Shown here in pieces: positions 38,271-45,046 of a stretch of 45,046 nt of DNA. Numbering within the stretch: position 1 is the first letter of the stretch; each line of letters starts with the position of its first letter. The position numbers and the translations under genes were made by a program. Below the pieces are notes generated by a model, which did no database searches, was not told the DNA's origin, and was given only the letters and a program-made list of their open reading frames with translations. The DNA lies in assembly GCA_030690265.1 (NCBI GenBank), contig JAUYHA010000085.1, positions 1 to 45,046 of the forward strand, read 5' to 3'. This stretch comes from Dehalococcoidales bacterium. Its GTDB lineage: Bacteria > Chloroflexota > Dehalococcoidia > Dehalococcoidales > UBA2162.

Positions 38271-39226
38271 TGAGGGACGAGCTTCTCAGAGTTGAAGAAT
38301 TGTATCTCCACTACCGCACTTCCAGGGGGGTTGTTCAGGCTGTGGACGGGGTCAGCTTTGAGGTGGCTCGTAACCAGGCTCTGGCTATCATCGGTGAATC
38401 AGGCTGCGGCAAGAGTTCCCTTGCCCGCGCTATCCTGCGGCTGCTGCCTCCCAATGTGGCTCTCTACCGGGGGCGGGTCTTTCTGGAGGGGAAAGATGTG
38501 ATGACCCTCTCCGAGGAAGATTTCAGGCAGGGAGTGCGCTGGCTTAAACTTTCCCTGGTGCCACAGGCGGCATTGAATACCCTGAACCCGGTTCTTAAGG
38601 TCGGAGTCCAGGTAGCTGAACCGCTGCTAAACCGACACCTTACCCGGAAAGGAGAGGCTCAGGAACGAGCCAGAGAAGCCTTCAGTCTCGTCGGAGTGCC
38701 GGCGGACTTTTTCCAGCGCTACGCTTTTGAGCTGAGCGGGGGAATGCGCCAGCGCACCGCCATCGCTATGGCTCTGGTCACCGGGTCACCGCTGGTTATC
38801 CTTGATGAGCCAACCTCAGCCCTGGATGTGCTGACCCAGGCAAGCATAATAAACACTTTCAAACGCATCAAAAAGGAGGGAGAGAAGAGCTTCATCCTCA
38901 TCACTCACGATGCGGCTATAGCCAGCGAACTTGCAGACAGGGTTGCTGTGATGTATGCCGGACAGCTGGTAGAGATAAGCCCTGCCGCCGAATTCTACCA
39001 CAACCCCCTTCACCCTTATTCGCAGGGGCTTATGGCAAGCGTACCCAGGCTCCGCCAGAATAAGAGGCCCGAGTTCATCTCCGGCCAACCGGCCAGTTTG
39101 ATTAATCCGGCCCTGAGCTGCCGTTTTGCCCCCCGCTGTCCCTATTGTTTTTCCCGCTGTGAACAGCTCCCGCCTCTGCTCGAAACTACCGAAGAAAGGA
39201 AGGTTAGATGCTGGCTGCACGCCTGA
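38270..39226 (+). CDS. ABC peptide importer ATPase, DppD/OppD type
   Basis: A 318-residue cytoplasmic ATPase. Walker A IIGESGCGKSSLARAIL, signature ELSGGMRQRTAIAMAL and Walker B LVILDEPTSALD are intact, and the H-loop is LITHDA. The C-terminal oligopeptide-transporter extension ends CRFAPRCPYCFSRCEQLPP, whose cysteines can hold an iron-sulfur cluster in some Dpp ATPases. The upstream stop and ATG 38270 overlap as TGATG; GTG 38267 is also possible. It pairs with the following ATPase. Confidence 0.95.
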   Translation: MRDELLRVEELYLHYRTSRGVVQAVDGVSFEVARNQALAIIGESGCGKSSLARAILRLLPPNVALYRGRVFLEGKDVMTLSEEDFRQGVRWLKLSLVPQAALNTLNPVLKVGVQVAEPLLNRHLTRKGEAQERAREAFSLVGVPADFFQRYAFELSGGMRQRTAIAMALVTGSPLVILDEPTSALDVLTQASIINTFKRIKKEGEKSFILITHDAAIASELADRVAVMYAGQLVEISPAAEFYHNPLHPYSQGLMASVPRLRQNKRPEFISGQPASLINPALSCRFAPRCPYCFSRCEQLPPLLETTEERKVRCWLHA

Positions 39227-40212
39227 ATGAGACGTCAAACAAAGACTTGCTCTCCGTAAGTGACCTCTGCACCTGGTTTGAGTTGAGGAAGTGGGGGTTT
39301 GGTAGAGCCGGCTTTGTGCGGGCGGTTGACGGGCTTAGCTTTGACCTGAGCTACGGAGAAGCTATCGCCATTGTCGGGGAAAGCGGCTGCGGCAAGTCTA
39401 CCCTTGCCAAAACCATCCTGGGTCTTCACCACCCAACGAAAGGCGAGATTATTTTCGAAGGAAAGCCCATCAGCGCTGCAAGGATGCGACAGAGGCAAGA
39501 CTATCGCTCTTGTCTCGGCTATGTGCAGCAAGACCCGTATGGGGCTCTGGCTCCTTTTATGAATGTTCGCCGGATTTTAACCGAGCCTCTCGTTATCAAT
39601 GGAATCAGTGACCGGGGAGAAAGGGAAAACCGTATTCGTGAGGTACTGGAAGATGTCAAGCTGTCACCACCTGATGAATTTCTGGGTAAGTTTCCCCATA
39701 TGCTGAGCGGAGGCCAGCAGCAGCGGCTGGTGATTGCCCGGGCAATTATTCTCCGTCCCGGTTTAATTGTCGCCGATGAGCCGGTCTCCATGCTGGATGC
39801 CTCGGTCAGGGTGGAGGTTCTTGAGCTTTTGAGACAGCTACAGCAGATACACTCTCTCAGCTTAATCTATATTACTCATGACCTGGCTACGGTGCGCTTT
39901 TTTTCTGAACGTGTTTTTGTGATGTATGCCGGAAAACTTATCGAGAAGGCAGTGACATCCAGCCTCCTGAGTAATCCTTATCATCCTTACACCAGAGCCC
40001 TTATCGCCGCTATTTCTGACCCCGACCCGGCGAATGTTGACACTTTCAAAGAAGTGCCTCCGGGGGAACCGCCAAGCCTGCTCAATCCGCCCTCCGGATG
40101 CCGTTTTCACCCCCGCTGCCCCTCTATGATTTCGGGACTCTGTGAGCAGGAAGAGCCATCTGAATTCACGGTTCGCCCGTCACATTCGGTAATGTGCTGG
40201 CTCTACCGATGA
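39208..40212 (+). CDS. ABC peptide importer ATPase, DppF/OppF type
   Basis: A 334-residue ATPase with Walker A IVGESGCGKSTLAKTILGL, signature MLSGGQQQRLVIARAI and Walker B LIVADEPVSMLDAS, H-loop YITHDL. The C-terminal extension reads GCRFHPRCPSMISGLCEQEE. Unlike the upstream ATPase it has DEPVSMLD, the usual OppF/DppF form. It overlaps its neighbour by 19 bases, starting at ATG 39208 with AAGGAAGG upstream, and overlaps the next small gene as ATGA. Confidence 0.95.
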   Translation: MLAARLNETSNKDLLSVSDLCTWFELRKWGFGRAGFVRAVDGLSFDLSYGEAIAIVGESGCGKSTLAKTILGLHHPTKGEIIFEGKPISAARMRQRQDYRSCLGYVQQDPYGALAPFMNVRRILTEPLVINGISDRGERENRIREVLEDVKLSPPDEFLGKFPHMLSGGQQQRLVIARAIILRPGLIVADEPVSMLDASVRVEVLELLRQLQQIHSLSLIYITHDLATVRFFSERVFVMYAGKLIEKAVTSSLLSNPYHPYTRALIAAISDPDPANVDTFKEVPPGEPPSLLNPPSGCRFHPRCPSMISGLCEQEEPSEFTVRPSHSVMCWLYR

Positions 40213-40400
40213 GAAAGATGAGAACACCTCTGAAACTGCTTCTTACCGGCTTTGCCCTGCTACTTGCCGGGTTTATCACGCTTTTGCTGATGATTCTCAG
40301 GGTAATCGAACCCGGCTTTTTCTTCAGTTTTCTGGCTTATACAGCTTCCACCATTGGTCTCATCCTGGGGCTTATTGCCATCATACAATTACGCCGCTAG
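40209..40400 (+). CDS. Small membrane protein at the end of the importer operon (63 aa)
   Basis: The product starts MRKMRTPLKLLLTGFALLLA and has two hydrophobic helices, about residues 7-30 and 35-58, ending QLRR. It overlaps the DppF-type stop as ATGA, so it is translationally coupled to the importer operon. It could be a small accessory subunit of the transporter; no family is recognised. An in-frame ATG at 40194 would start inside the ATPase gene and is less likely. Confidence 0.7.
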   Translation: MRKMRTPLKLLLTGFALLLAGFITLLLMILRVIEPGFFFSFLAYTASTIGLILGLIAIIQLRR

Positions 40401-40468
40401 ACGGTTTATCTGATGCCCAGACATCTCACAAAATGTAACAAAACTGTAATATATTTTCGTTTAGTTTT

Positions 40469-40496
40469 ATGACTTTTTCACTTCTTACGCTATAGA
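40469..40496 (+). promoter_or_regulatory. Possible promoter of the YtxH gene set
   Basis: ATGACT (40469-40474, 4 of 6 to TTGACA), a 16-base spacer and TATAGA (40491-40496). The surrounding 160 bases are AT-rich and hold no gene. A weak match; a stress sigma factor promoter is equally possible. Confidence 0.25.
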
Positions 40497-40561
40497 CTAG
40501 GATAGTAGCAATAGCTAACCCGGACTAACACTAGCTGATAGAGTCCTGTTTAAAAGTACTA

Positions 40562-40819
40562 ATGAGTGATACATCTAAACCTGCGGAGAAAAGGAGGGTA
40601 AGACTAGACATGTATCTATTATTAGTATTAGGTGCTGCCGCGGCTGTGGGGGTAAGTGTTTTATGTGCACGCCGTCACCTGGAAAAGGAGGCGCTTTCTC
40701 TCTCTGAGGATAGAAGTGACGAGATTGTGAAGGAGGCTAGAAGAAGTGCCAGGAAAATCATCGAAGATGCGAAAATGGTTGGAGCCTGGTGGAACCAATC
40801 GCGCGGCTCAAACCAGTAA
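40562..40819 (+). CDS. Small membrane-anchored, coiled-coil protein (YtxH neighbour)
   Basis: An 85-residue protein with one membrane helix (MYLLLVLGAAAAVGVSVLCA), then a charged helix with DEIVKEARRSARKIIEDAK, similar in style to the YtxH proteins 500-900 bases downstream. ATG 40562 has no clear ribosome site. In-frame ATG 40610, just before the membrane helix, has AAGGAGG 12 bases upstream and is a serious alternative. It begins the gene set leading to the DUF502 gene. Function unknown. Confidence 0.6.
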   Translation: MSDTSKPAEKRRVRLDMYLLLVLGAAAAVGVSVLCARRHLEKEALSLSEDRSDEIVKEARRSARKIIEDAKMVGAWWNQSRGSNQ

Positions 40820-40861
40820 AGAAGTAGCGCAGCTACCGGAAATACTTTAACTTGGAGTACT

Positions 40862-41134
40862 ATGGAAATTGAGGCATTTCGTGATGTAGTGATTATTGTA
40901 ACAGGTCTGCTAATTATCCTGGTTGCCATTCTCCTGGGTGTATTTGCATACATCTTGTACCTCAAGATAGACAGAATTATGAAATCTGTGACGGCCATGG
41001 TTACAAAGGTCGAGGCATTGACTGCGATAGCAAGCGATGACGTAGGCAAGCCGCTTATCTGGACTGCGGGTTTAATCCAGGGAATAGCTTGCGGCATCCG
41101 CGGGATAAAAAAAGCATTCAGGAAGGAGAAATAA
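40862..41134 (+). CDS. Small membrane protein (90 aa)
   Basis: It has one strong N-terminal membrane helix (VVIIVTGLLIILVAILLGVF), then a helical segment with KIDRIMKSVTAMVTKVEAL and a basic end. The layout resembles DUF948-type proteins, which often sit beside YtxH genes, but the match is by eye only. GGAGT precedes ATG 40862, and the stop lies one base before the next start. Probably co-transcribed with its neighbours. Confidence 0.65.
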   Translation: MEIEAFRDVVIIVTGLLIILVAILLGVFAYILYLKIDRIMKSVTAMVTKVEALTAIASDDVGKPLIWTAGLIQGIACGIRGIKKAFRKEK

Positions 41135-41135
41135 T

Positions 41136-41408
41136 ATGTCCGAGAATAGAAACGCCTCTGGATTCGGTATGGGATTACTGGCAGGGGTCGCTGTAGGTCT
41201 GGCTATTGGTGCCCTGTATGCTCCTCATTCCGGTAAAGAAACACGAACCTTATTAAAGAAAAGGGCACAAGAGGCTGAGTGTAAAGCTGAAGAGATTCTG
41301 GCAGGAGCCCGGCAAAGAGCTAAAAAAATTGTTGATAATGCCAGGGAACCTAGAGGACACGCCACCGAATTCAAACCTGAAGAGGAGGCTGAAATAGAGA
41401 ATGAATAG
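41136..41408 (+). CDS. YtxH-like protein 1
   Basis: A 90-residue protein with a glycine-rich membrane helix and the YtxH hallmark: GMGLLAGVAVGLAIGALYAP, then HSGKETRTLLKKRA. A charged helix (EAECKAEEILAGARQRAKKI) follows. YtxH proteins (COG4980, historically annotated as gas-vesicle-like) are small stress-linked membrane proteins of unknown mechanism. AAGGAG lies seven bases before ATG 41136. A paralogue follows immediately. Confidence 0.85.
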   Translation: MSENRNASGFGMGLLAGVAVGLAIGALYAPHSGKETRTLLKKRAQEAECKAEEILAGARQRAKKIVDNAREPRGHATEFKPEEEAEIENE

Positions 41409-41455
41409 GTAATCCTGTATCAGATATGTTCATAAGTGAGGTAAGGAGGAGGATA

Positions 41456-41686
41456 ATGGTCAATAAAGGTGCAGCTAAGGGTTTCGGTATCGGCTTGCTC
41501 TTCGGAGCCGTGGCGGGGGGTGTTCTTGGTCTTCTCTATGCTCCTCACTCCGGCAAAATCACCAGGAGCCTTATGAATGAAAAAGTCGATGAGGCAACGC
41601 ATAAATCAAAGGGAATAGTAGAGGGAGCTAGAGACAGAGCCGAGAATATTATGAAAGAGGCAAAGGTAAAAACTGGAATGAAATAA
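41456..41686 (+). CDS. YtxH-like protein 2
   Basis: A 76-residue paralogue of the preceding protein: GFGIGLLFGAVAGGVLGLLY, then APHSGKITRSLMNEKVDEA and a charged helix ending in Lys. The LLYAPHSGK core is shared. ATG 41456 is chosen because AAGGAGGAGG lies directly upstream; an in-frame ATG at 41426 would add ten residues with no counterpart. The tandem pair suggests duplication. Confidence 0.85.
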   Translation: MVNKGAAKGFGIGLLFGAVAGGVLGLLYAPHSGKITRSLMNEKVDEATHKSKGIVEGARDRAENIMKEAKVKTGMK

Positions 41687-41706
41687 CAGATTCTGGAGAT
41701 AATTAG

Positions 41707-42411
41707 TTGCCTCGTCGTACAATCATTAAGACGCTTAATGAATGCGGTAGCAGTATTAAAGGATTTTGCTACCGTTCACCTCGTCACGTTATCACTTATT
41801 TAATGCACGGGCTCATAATCATTGTTCCCCTGGCGGTCACTCTCTGGGTCCTTATCTGGATTTTTAACATTATCGACGGGATGCTCGCCCCGATACTGAG
41901 ATGGGCTTTTGGCCGTCCGATGCCAGGTCTCGGCTTCGCTATTATCGTCGTCTCCGTAATACTCATAGGCTATCTGGGCATCAAAATCGGGAAGAAAAAA
42001 GCTTTCGATTTCATCGAAAGTAATGTGATTAGAATTCCTATAGTCGGGTCTATCTATGGAGGTACGCGGCAGATAATAACCAGCTTTACCACTTCGACAA
42101 ATAGCAAGTTCCTCGAGGTGGTGTTCATAGAATTCCCGCGCAAAGGAATCTATACCGTGGGACTTGTCACCAGCGAGGTCAGTGACAGGAGTGGGAAAAA
42201 GGTTTTGAATGTATTTGTTCCTACCACTCCTAATCCCACCAGCGGCTATCTCCAGATAGTACCTGAATCTGATATAATCAGGAGCACGATGTCTGTTAAT
42301 GATGCCATGAAACTGATTATTTCCGCTGGAAAAGTATACAATAAGGATATTGCCAACATGCTGTTGCAGGTCCCGGAATCAGAGAGTAAAGGTACGGTCC
42401 TGGAAATTTGA
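41707..42411 (+). CDS. DUF502 family membrane protein
   Basis: A 234-residue protein with two N-terminal membrane helices (YLMHGLIIIVPLAVTLWVLI, and FAIIVVSVILIGYLGI) and a soluble beta-rich domain. The conserved features IPIVGSIYGGTRQI, VVFIEFPRKGIYTVGLVT and FVPTTPNPTSGYLQIVP identify DUF502, an uncharacterised but widespread family. It starts at TTG 41707 behind GGAG, and the stop overlaps a possible TTG start of the serpin frame. It forms a unit with the YtxH genes. Confidence 0.9.
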   Translation: MPRRTIIKTLNECGSSIKGFCYRSPRHVITYLMHGLIIIVPLAVTLWVLIWIFNIIDGMLAPILRWAFGRPMPGLGFAIIVVSVILIGYLGIKIGKKKAFDFIESNVIRIPIVGSIYGGTRQIITSFTTSTNSKFLEVVFIEFPRKGIYTVGLVTSEVSDRSGKKVLNVFVPTTPNPTSGYLQIVPESDIIRSTMSVNDAMKLIISAGKVYNKDIANMLLQVPESESKGTVLEI

Positions 42412-42437
42412 ACTGTTCCCGGTGTAAAATAGTCCTG

Positions 42438-43715
42438 ATGAAGAAAACAATAATCCTCACCCTCGTCGCCTTTATGGCATTCGGGCTGCTGGCCTGTGCT
42501 CGACCAGCCGCAGGTAACGTGCTGCAGTCGGATAAACCCAGGATAGCCTCACCAGCAGCTAATGAAGCCGGCCTGACCACCCTGGTTAAAGGCAACTCGG
42601 AGTTCGCTTTTGACCTTTACAAAGTACTGGAGGAAGATGAGGGTAACCTTTTCTACTCACCTTACAGCATTTCCCTGGCTCTGGCGATGACCTATGGCGG
42701 AGCTAGAGGGAATACCGGGGAAGAGATGGCCGACACTCTAAACTTCTTACTGCCTCAGGACAGGTTACACACAACCTTCAACAGTCTTGACCAGGAACTG
42801 GCAAGTCGTGGTGAAGGCTCCGAAGGAAAGGATGAAGAGGGTTTTCGCCTGCATATCGTTAATGCCATCTGGGGGCAGCAGGGCTACGATTTTTTGCAGG
42901 AATATCTTGACCTTCTGGCGCAGAACTACGGAGCAGGACTAAGGATTCTTGATTTTATACAGGCTCCTGAAGAATCGCGTCTGACCATCAATGATTGGGT
43001 CAACGAACAAACGGAGGAGAGGATTAAAGACCTGATTCCCCAGGGAGCTATCAATGAGCTGACCAGGCTCGTTCTGACCAATGCCATCTACTTTAATGCC
43101 GCATGGCAGTATCCTTTTAATGAAGAAGCTACTTCCGAAGCTGACTTTTTCCTGCTTGATGGTGACAAAGTAACCGTTCCTATGATGAGACAAACGGAGT
43201 CCTTCGGTTACATGGAAGGAGACGGCTACCAGGCAGTAGAGTTGCCTTATGATGGACGTGAACTGTCAATGGTTATTCTGCTGCCCGACCAGGGTGAATT
43301 CGCTGCATTTGAAGCATCATTGAGCGCCCAGATGGTGGACAACATTATTCAGGAAGTGGACTACCGCCAGGTGGCTCTCTCAGTGCCCAAATACGAATAC
43401 GAGTCCAGTTTCGGCTTGAAGCAAGCCCTTTCAACTCTGGGTATGAAAGATGCTTTTATCCCTGAGACAGCAGATTTTTCCGGTATGAATGGCGGGCGTG
43501 ACCTGTTTATCCAGGACATACTGCATAAAGCTTTTGTTTCCGTAGATGAAGCCGGTACCGAGGCGGCCGCAGCCACGGCGGTTATAGTAGGGACAACCTC
43601 GCTGCCGCCGGAGCCAGTAGAGGTAAGAGCTGACCGCCCTTTCATCTACCTTATCCGCGATATTGAGACAGGTACTATACTCTTCGTCGGGCGCGTGCTC
43701 AATCCGAACCTGTAG
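42438..43715 (+). CDS. Serpin-family protease inhibitor, predicted lipoprotein
   Basis: A 425-residue serpin with a lipoprotein signal (LVAFMAFGLLAC). Diagnostic segments are FAFDLYKVLEEDEGNLFYSP, SISLALAMTYGGARGNT, RLVLTNAIYFNAAWQYPF and the C-terminal DRPFIYLIRDIETGTILFVG. The reactive-centre hinge EAGTEAAAAT is of the inhibitory type (small residues at P15-P9). Counting 17 residues from the hinge Glu371 puts the scissile bond at Thr387-Ser388. It would irreversibly trap serine or cysteine proteases outside the cell. ATG 42438 gives the signal peptide; an upstream TTG at 42408 would not. Confidence 0.94.
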   Translation: MKKTIILTLVAFMAFGLLACARPAAGNVLQSDKPRIASPAANEAGLTTLVKGNSEFAFDLYKVLEEDEGNLFYSPYSISLALAMTYGGARGNTGEEMADTLNFLLPQDRLHTTFNSLDQELASRGEGSEGKDEEGFRLHIVNAIWGQQGYDFLQEYLDLLAQNYGAGLRILDFIQAPEESRLTINDWVNEQTEERIKDLIPQGAINELTRLVLTNAIYFNAAWQYPFNEEATSEADFFLLDGDKVTVPMMRQTESFGYMEGDGYQAVELPYDGRELSMVILLPDQGEFAAFEASLSAQMVDNIIQEVDYRQVALSVPKYEYESSFGLKQALSTLGMKDAFIPETADFSGMNGGRDLFIQDILHKAFVSVDEAGTEAAAATAVIVGTTSLPPEPVEVRADRPFIYLIRDIETGTILFVGRVLNPNL

Positions 43716-43895
43716 ACCGGTCCAGGAATGTGACCCTGTGCGAGATAGATGTCGAAGCCCTGCCAATCGAAGTGCATCCTTCCTGCAACTAAAATTGCCG
43801 GGGGAATTGTCCGACAAAAACAACCGATTGCCAACCGTATGGGTGGTAGTTGACCTATTAAGGCATAAGCATTAGAATACCTCAAAGGATAAGAT

Positions 43896-44864
43896 ATGAC
43901 ACCTGACAACACTACCGGCGAAAGGCAAATTGCGGTACTAATCGATTATGAGAATGCCGGGCTTGGTTCACTGCGCTGGTTGTTTGACCAAATATCCGAT
44001 GTCGGCAGGGTAATTGTAAGAAAAGCATACGCGGACTGGTCAGCTTCAAGCGACAAGCGGGATGAACTTCTGGAGCTGGGTATCGAACCTGTCCACCTGT
44101 TCCGCTCCAGAACCGGGACGAAAAACTCAAGCGACATCCAGCTCGTGATTGATGCCCTGGATTTATTGCATCAATCGCCTGTCGATACCTTCGTTCTGGT
44201 ATCCTCAGATAGTGATTTCACGCCTCTGGTCAGGAAGCTCCGCAGCTCCGGGAAAATGGTAATCGGAGCCGGCTTTGAGGCACAGGTAGCTCGCAGCCTG
44301 GTGATATCATGCGATAGATATTATTTTTTGAACCAGAGAGAAAAGAAGCCTGAGGATAAAGGGCAGCCGCTGGGGGTAGAGACCAAAACAGGAATTGCTG
44401 AACTTCTTTCACGGGCTGTAAAAGTAGCTATGGATGAGCAGGGAAAAGTGAGCGGGAGTAAACTCAATGAGACTATGCAACGCCTTGACCCCAGTTTTGA
44501 CTACCGTAATCTCGGCTATCCTACCTTTATCAAATTCATTGAATCACATCCCTGGTTGAAAATAACCCGGCCTAGGAAAGTGGGGGATATTACTGTTGAG
44601 TTTGTTGCAACCGGCGAGCCTGCCGCCGGGATTGCTGCGGAAAAGGATAGCTGGGATATAGATATTAACAGGTCATGGTCGGCAAGAGTCAATAAATCCG
44701 GTGACTCCATCCCTGGCCCAACGGCGGCAAACGACGCAGCTAAAACCCTCAATGCCAATAAGCTCAAGAATTCCCGTTATAAGACCCTTCAAAAACTTTT
44801 AGATTCCAGTGATTTGTTGAGAAGTGTCTGGTCACGCAACGGGAATACGATTGTCAAGAAATAA
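43896..44864 (+). CDS. NYN-domain RNase-like protein with OST-HTH/LOTUS-type region
   Basis: A 322-residue protein. The N-terminal NYN (PIN-like, LabA/DUF88) domain has AVLIDYENAG (Asp17), KNSSDIQLVIDALDL (Asp80, Asp86) and LVSSDSDFTPLVRKLRSSG (Asp105, Asp107), the acidic pocket expected of a metal-dependent RNase. Residues ~165-235 (ELLSRAVKVAMDEQGKVSGS through YPTFIKFIESHPWLKI) fit an OST-HTH/LOTUS RNA-binding domain. A linker and a short helical C-terminus follow. Bacterial NYN-LOTUS proteins are presumed RNA-processing factors. AAAGGAT precedes the ATG. It is directly upstream of valS. Confidence 0.9.
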   Translation: MTPDNTTGERQIAVLIDYENAGLGSLRWLFDQISDVGRVIVRKAYADWSASSDKRDELLELGIEPVHLFRSRTGTKNSSDIQLVIDALDLLHQSPVDTFVLVSSDSDFTPLVRKLRSSGKMVIGAGFEAQVARSLVISCDRYYFLNQREKKPEDKGQPLGVETKTGIAELLSRAVKVAMDEQGKVSGSKLNETMQRLDPSFDYRNLGYPTFIKFIESHPWLKITRPRKVGDITVEFVATGEPAAGIAAEKDSWDIDINRSWSARVNKSGDSIPGPTAANDAAKTLNANKLKNSRYKTLQKLLDSSDLLRSVWSRNGNTIVKK

Positions 44865-44870
44865 AATCAT

Positions 44871-45046
44871 ATGGCGGAATCAAAAAAACTAGAAAATGAA
44901 ATGCCCAGCGCCTATGAGCCGGGCAAGGTTGAGCAGAAGTGGTACCAGTTCTGGCTGGAGAAGGGCTATTTCAAGCCCCGCATAGACCGGGAAAAGAAGC
45001 CCTTTGTTATCATCATGCCGCCGCCAAATGTTACCGGCGAGCTTCA
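44871..45046 (+). CDS. valS: Valine-tRNA ligase, N-terminal part (runs off the window)
   Basis: The first 58 residues are visible. They read like a class Ia synthetase N-terminus: YEPGKVEQKWYQFWLEKGYF, then KKPFVIIMPPPNVTGELH, where PPPNVTG-x-LH precedes and includes the start of the HIGH-type ATP-binding motif of ValS. The rest is outside the window. It begins six bases after the NYN gene on the same strand. Confidence 0.92.
   Translation, partial: MAESKKLENEMPSAYEPGKVEQKWYQFWLEKGYFKPRIDREKKPFVIIMPPPNVTGEL

Noticed and set aside
43716-43895. Minus-strand frame between the serpin and NYN genes
   Set aside because: It overlaps the C-terminal coding part of the serpin antisense, has no ribosome site and no recognisable domain; the gap is short and probably just a leader for the NYN gene.
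1-45046. CRISPR array
   Set aside because: No regularly spaced direct repeats with unique spacers were seen; all repeated sequence found is palindromic intergenic repeat or tandem gene duplication.

Overview
The window looks like a chromosomal segment of an uncultivated anaerobic bacterium, most likely Chloroflexota, class Dehalococcoidia. This is inferred from a tungsten-type aldehyde:ferredoxin oxidoreductase, the DapL route to lysine, many family-5 solute-binding lipoproteins, large families of palindromic intergenic repeats and roughly 50% G+C. No rRNA or marker tree was available. Housekeeping genes (rnc, acyP, pepA, mutS, dapF, dapL, hflX, valS) alternate with accessory blocks.

Layout. 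(1) 1-1613: the end of a gas vesicle operon: the GvpF/GvpL C-terminus, a GvpA/J/M-family protein, a 48-residue basic protein, GvpO and an unassigned 206-residue protein. (2) 1614-3840: an AT-richer accessory stretch lying on the 3' side of a tRNA-Gln(CTG) gene. It holds two frame-broken minus-strand gene remnants, an EVE-domain protein and a membrane/zinc-ribbon protein. (3) 3995-8032: AOR and an MFS permease with a 250-residue soluble tail. (4) 8104-9452: rnc, a 48-residue protein and acyP, facing a minus-strand run (small protein, methyltransferase, DUF362, PepA, P-loop kinase) that ends at 13459. (5) 13860-16451: mutS, convergent with a stand-alone reverse transcriptase (16488-18104). The transcriptase is AT-rich and resembles the defence-associated UG/Abi class; a long noncoding, palindrome-rich stretch lies upstream of it. 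(6) 18676-21239: a small membrane protein, a HesB-like protein without the usual cysteines, a LacD-like aldolase and a pyruvate-kinase-C-like protein. (7) 21420-29032: two paralogous solute-binding lipoproteins followed by three paralogous bicupin proteins, with no permease beside them. (8) 29442-33084: dapF, dapL, a VOC protein and hflX. (9) 33262-40400: a complete Dpp/Opp-type importer with an 824-residue binding protein of unusual domain order. (10) 40562-42411: small YtxH-type membrane proteins and a DUF502 protein. (11) A lipoprotein serpin, a NYN-domain RNase-like protein and the start of valS.

The main points for follow-up are the reverse transcriptase with its noncoding upstream region; a family of MITE-like elements with CTAGTG...CACTAG ends, two of which supply the stop codons of bicupin genes; the binding-protein/bicupin cluster; the gas vesicle operon; and the rearranged binding protein. 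All family assignments come from reading motifs by eye. No database search was possible.
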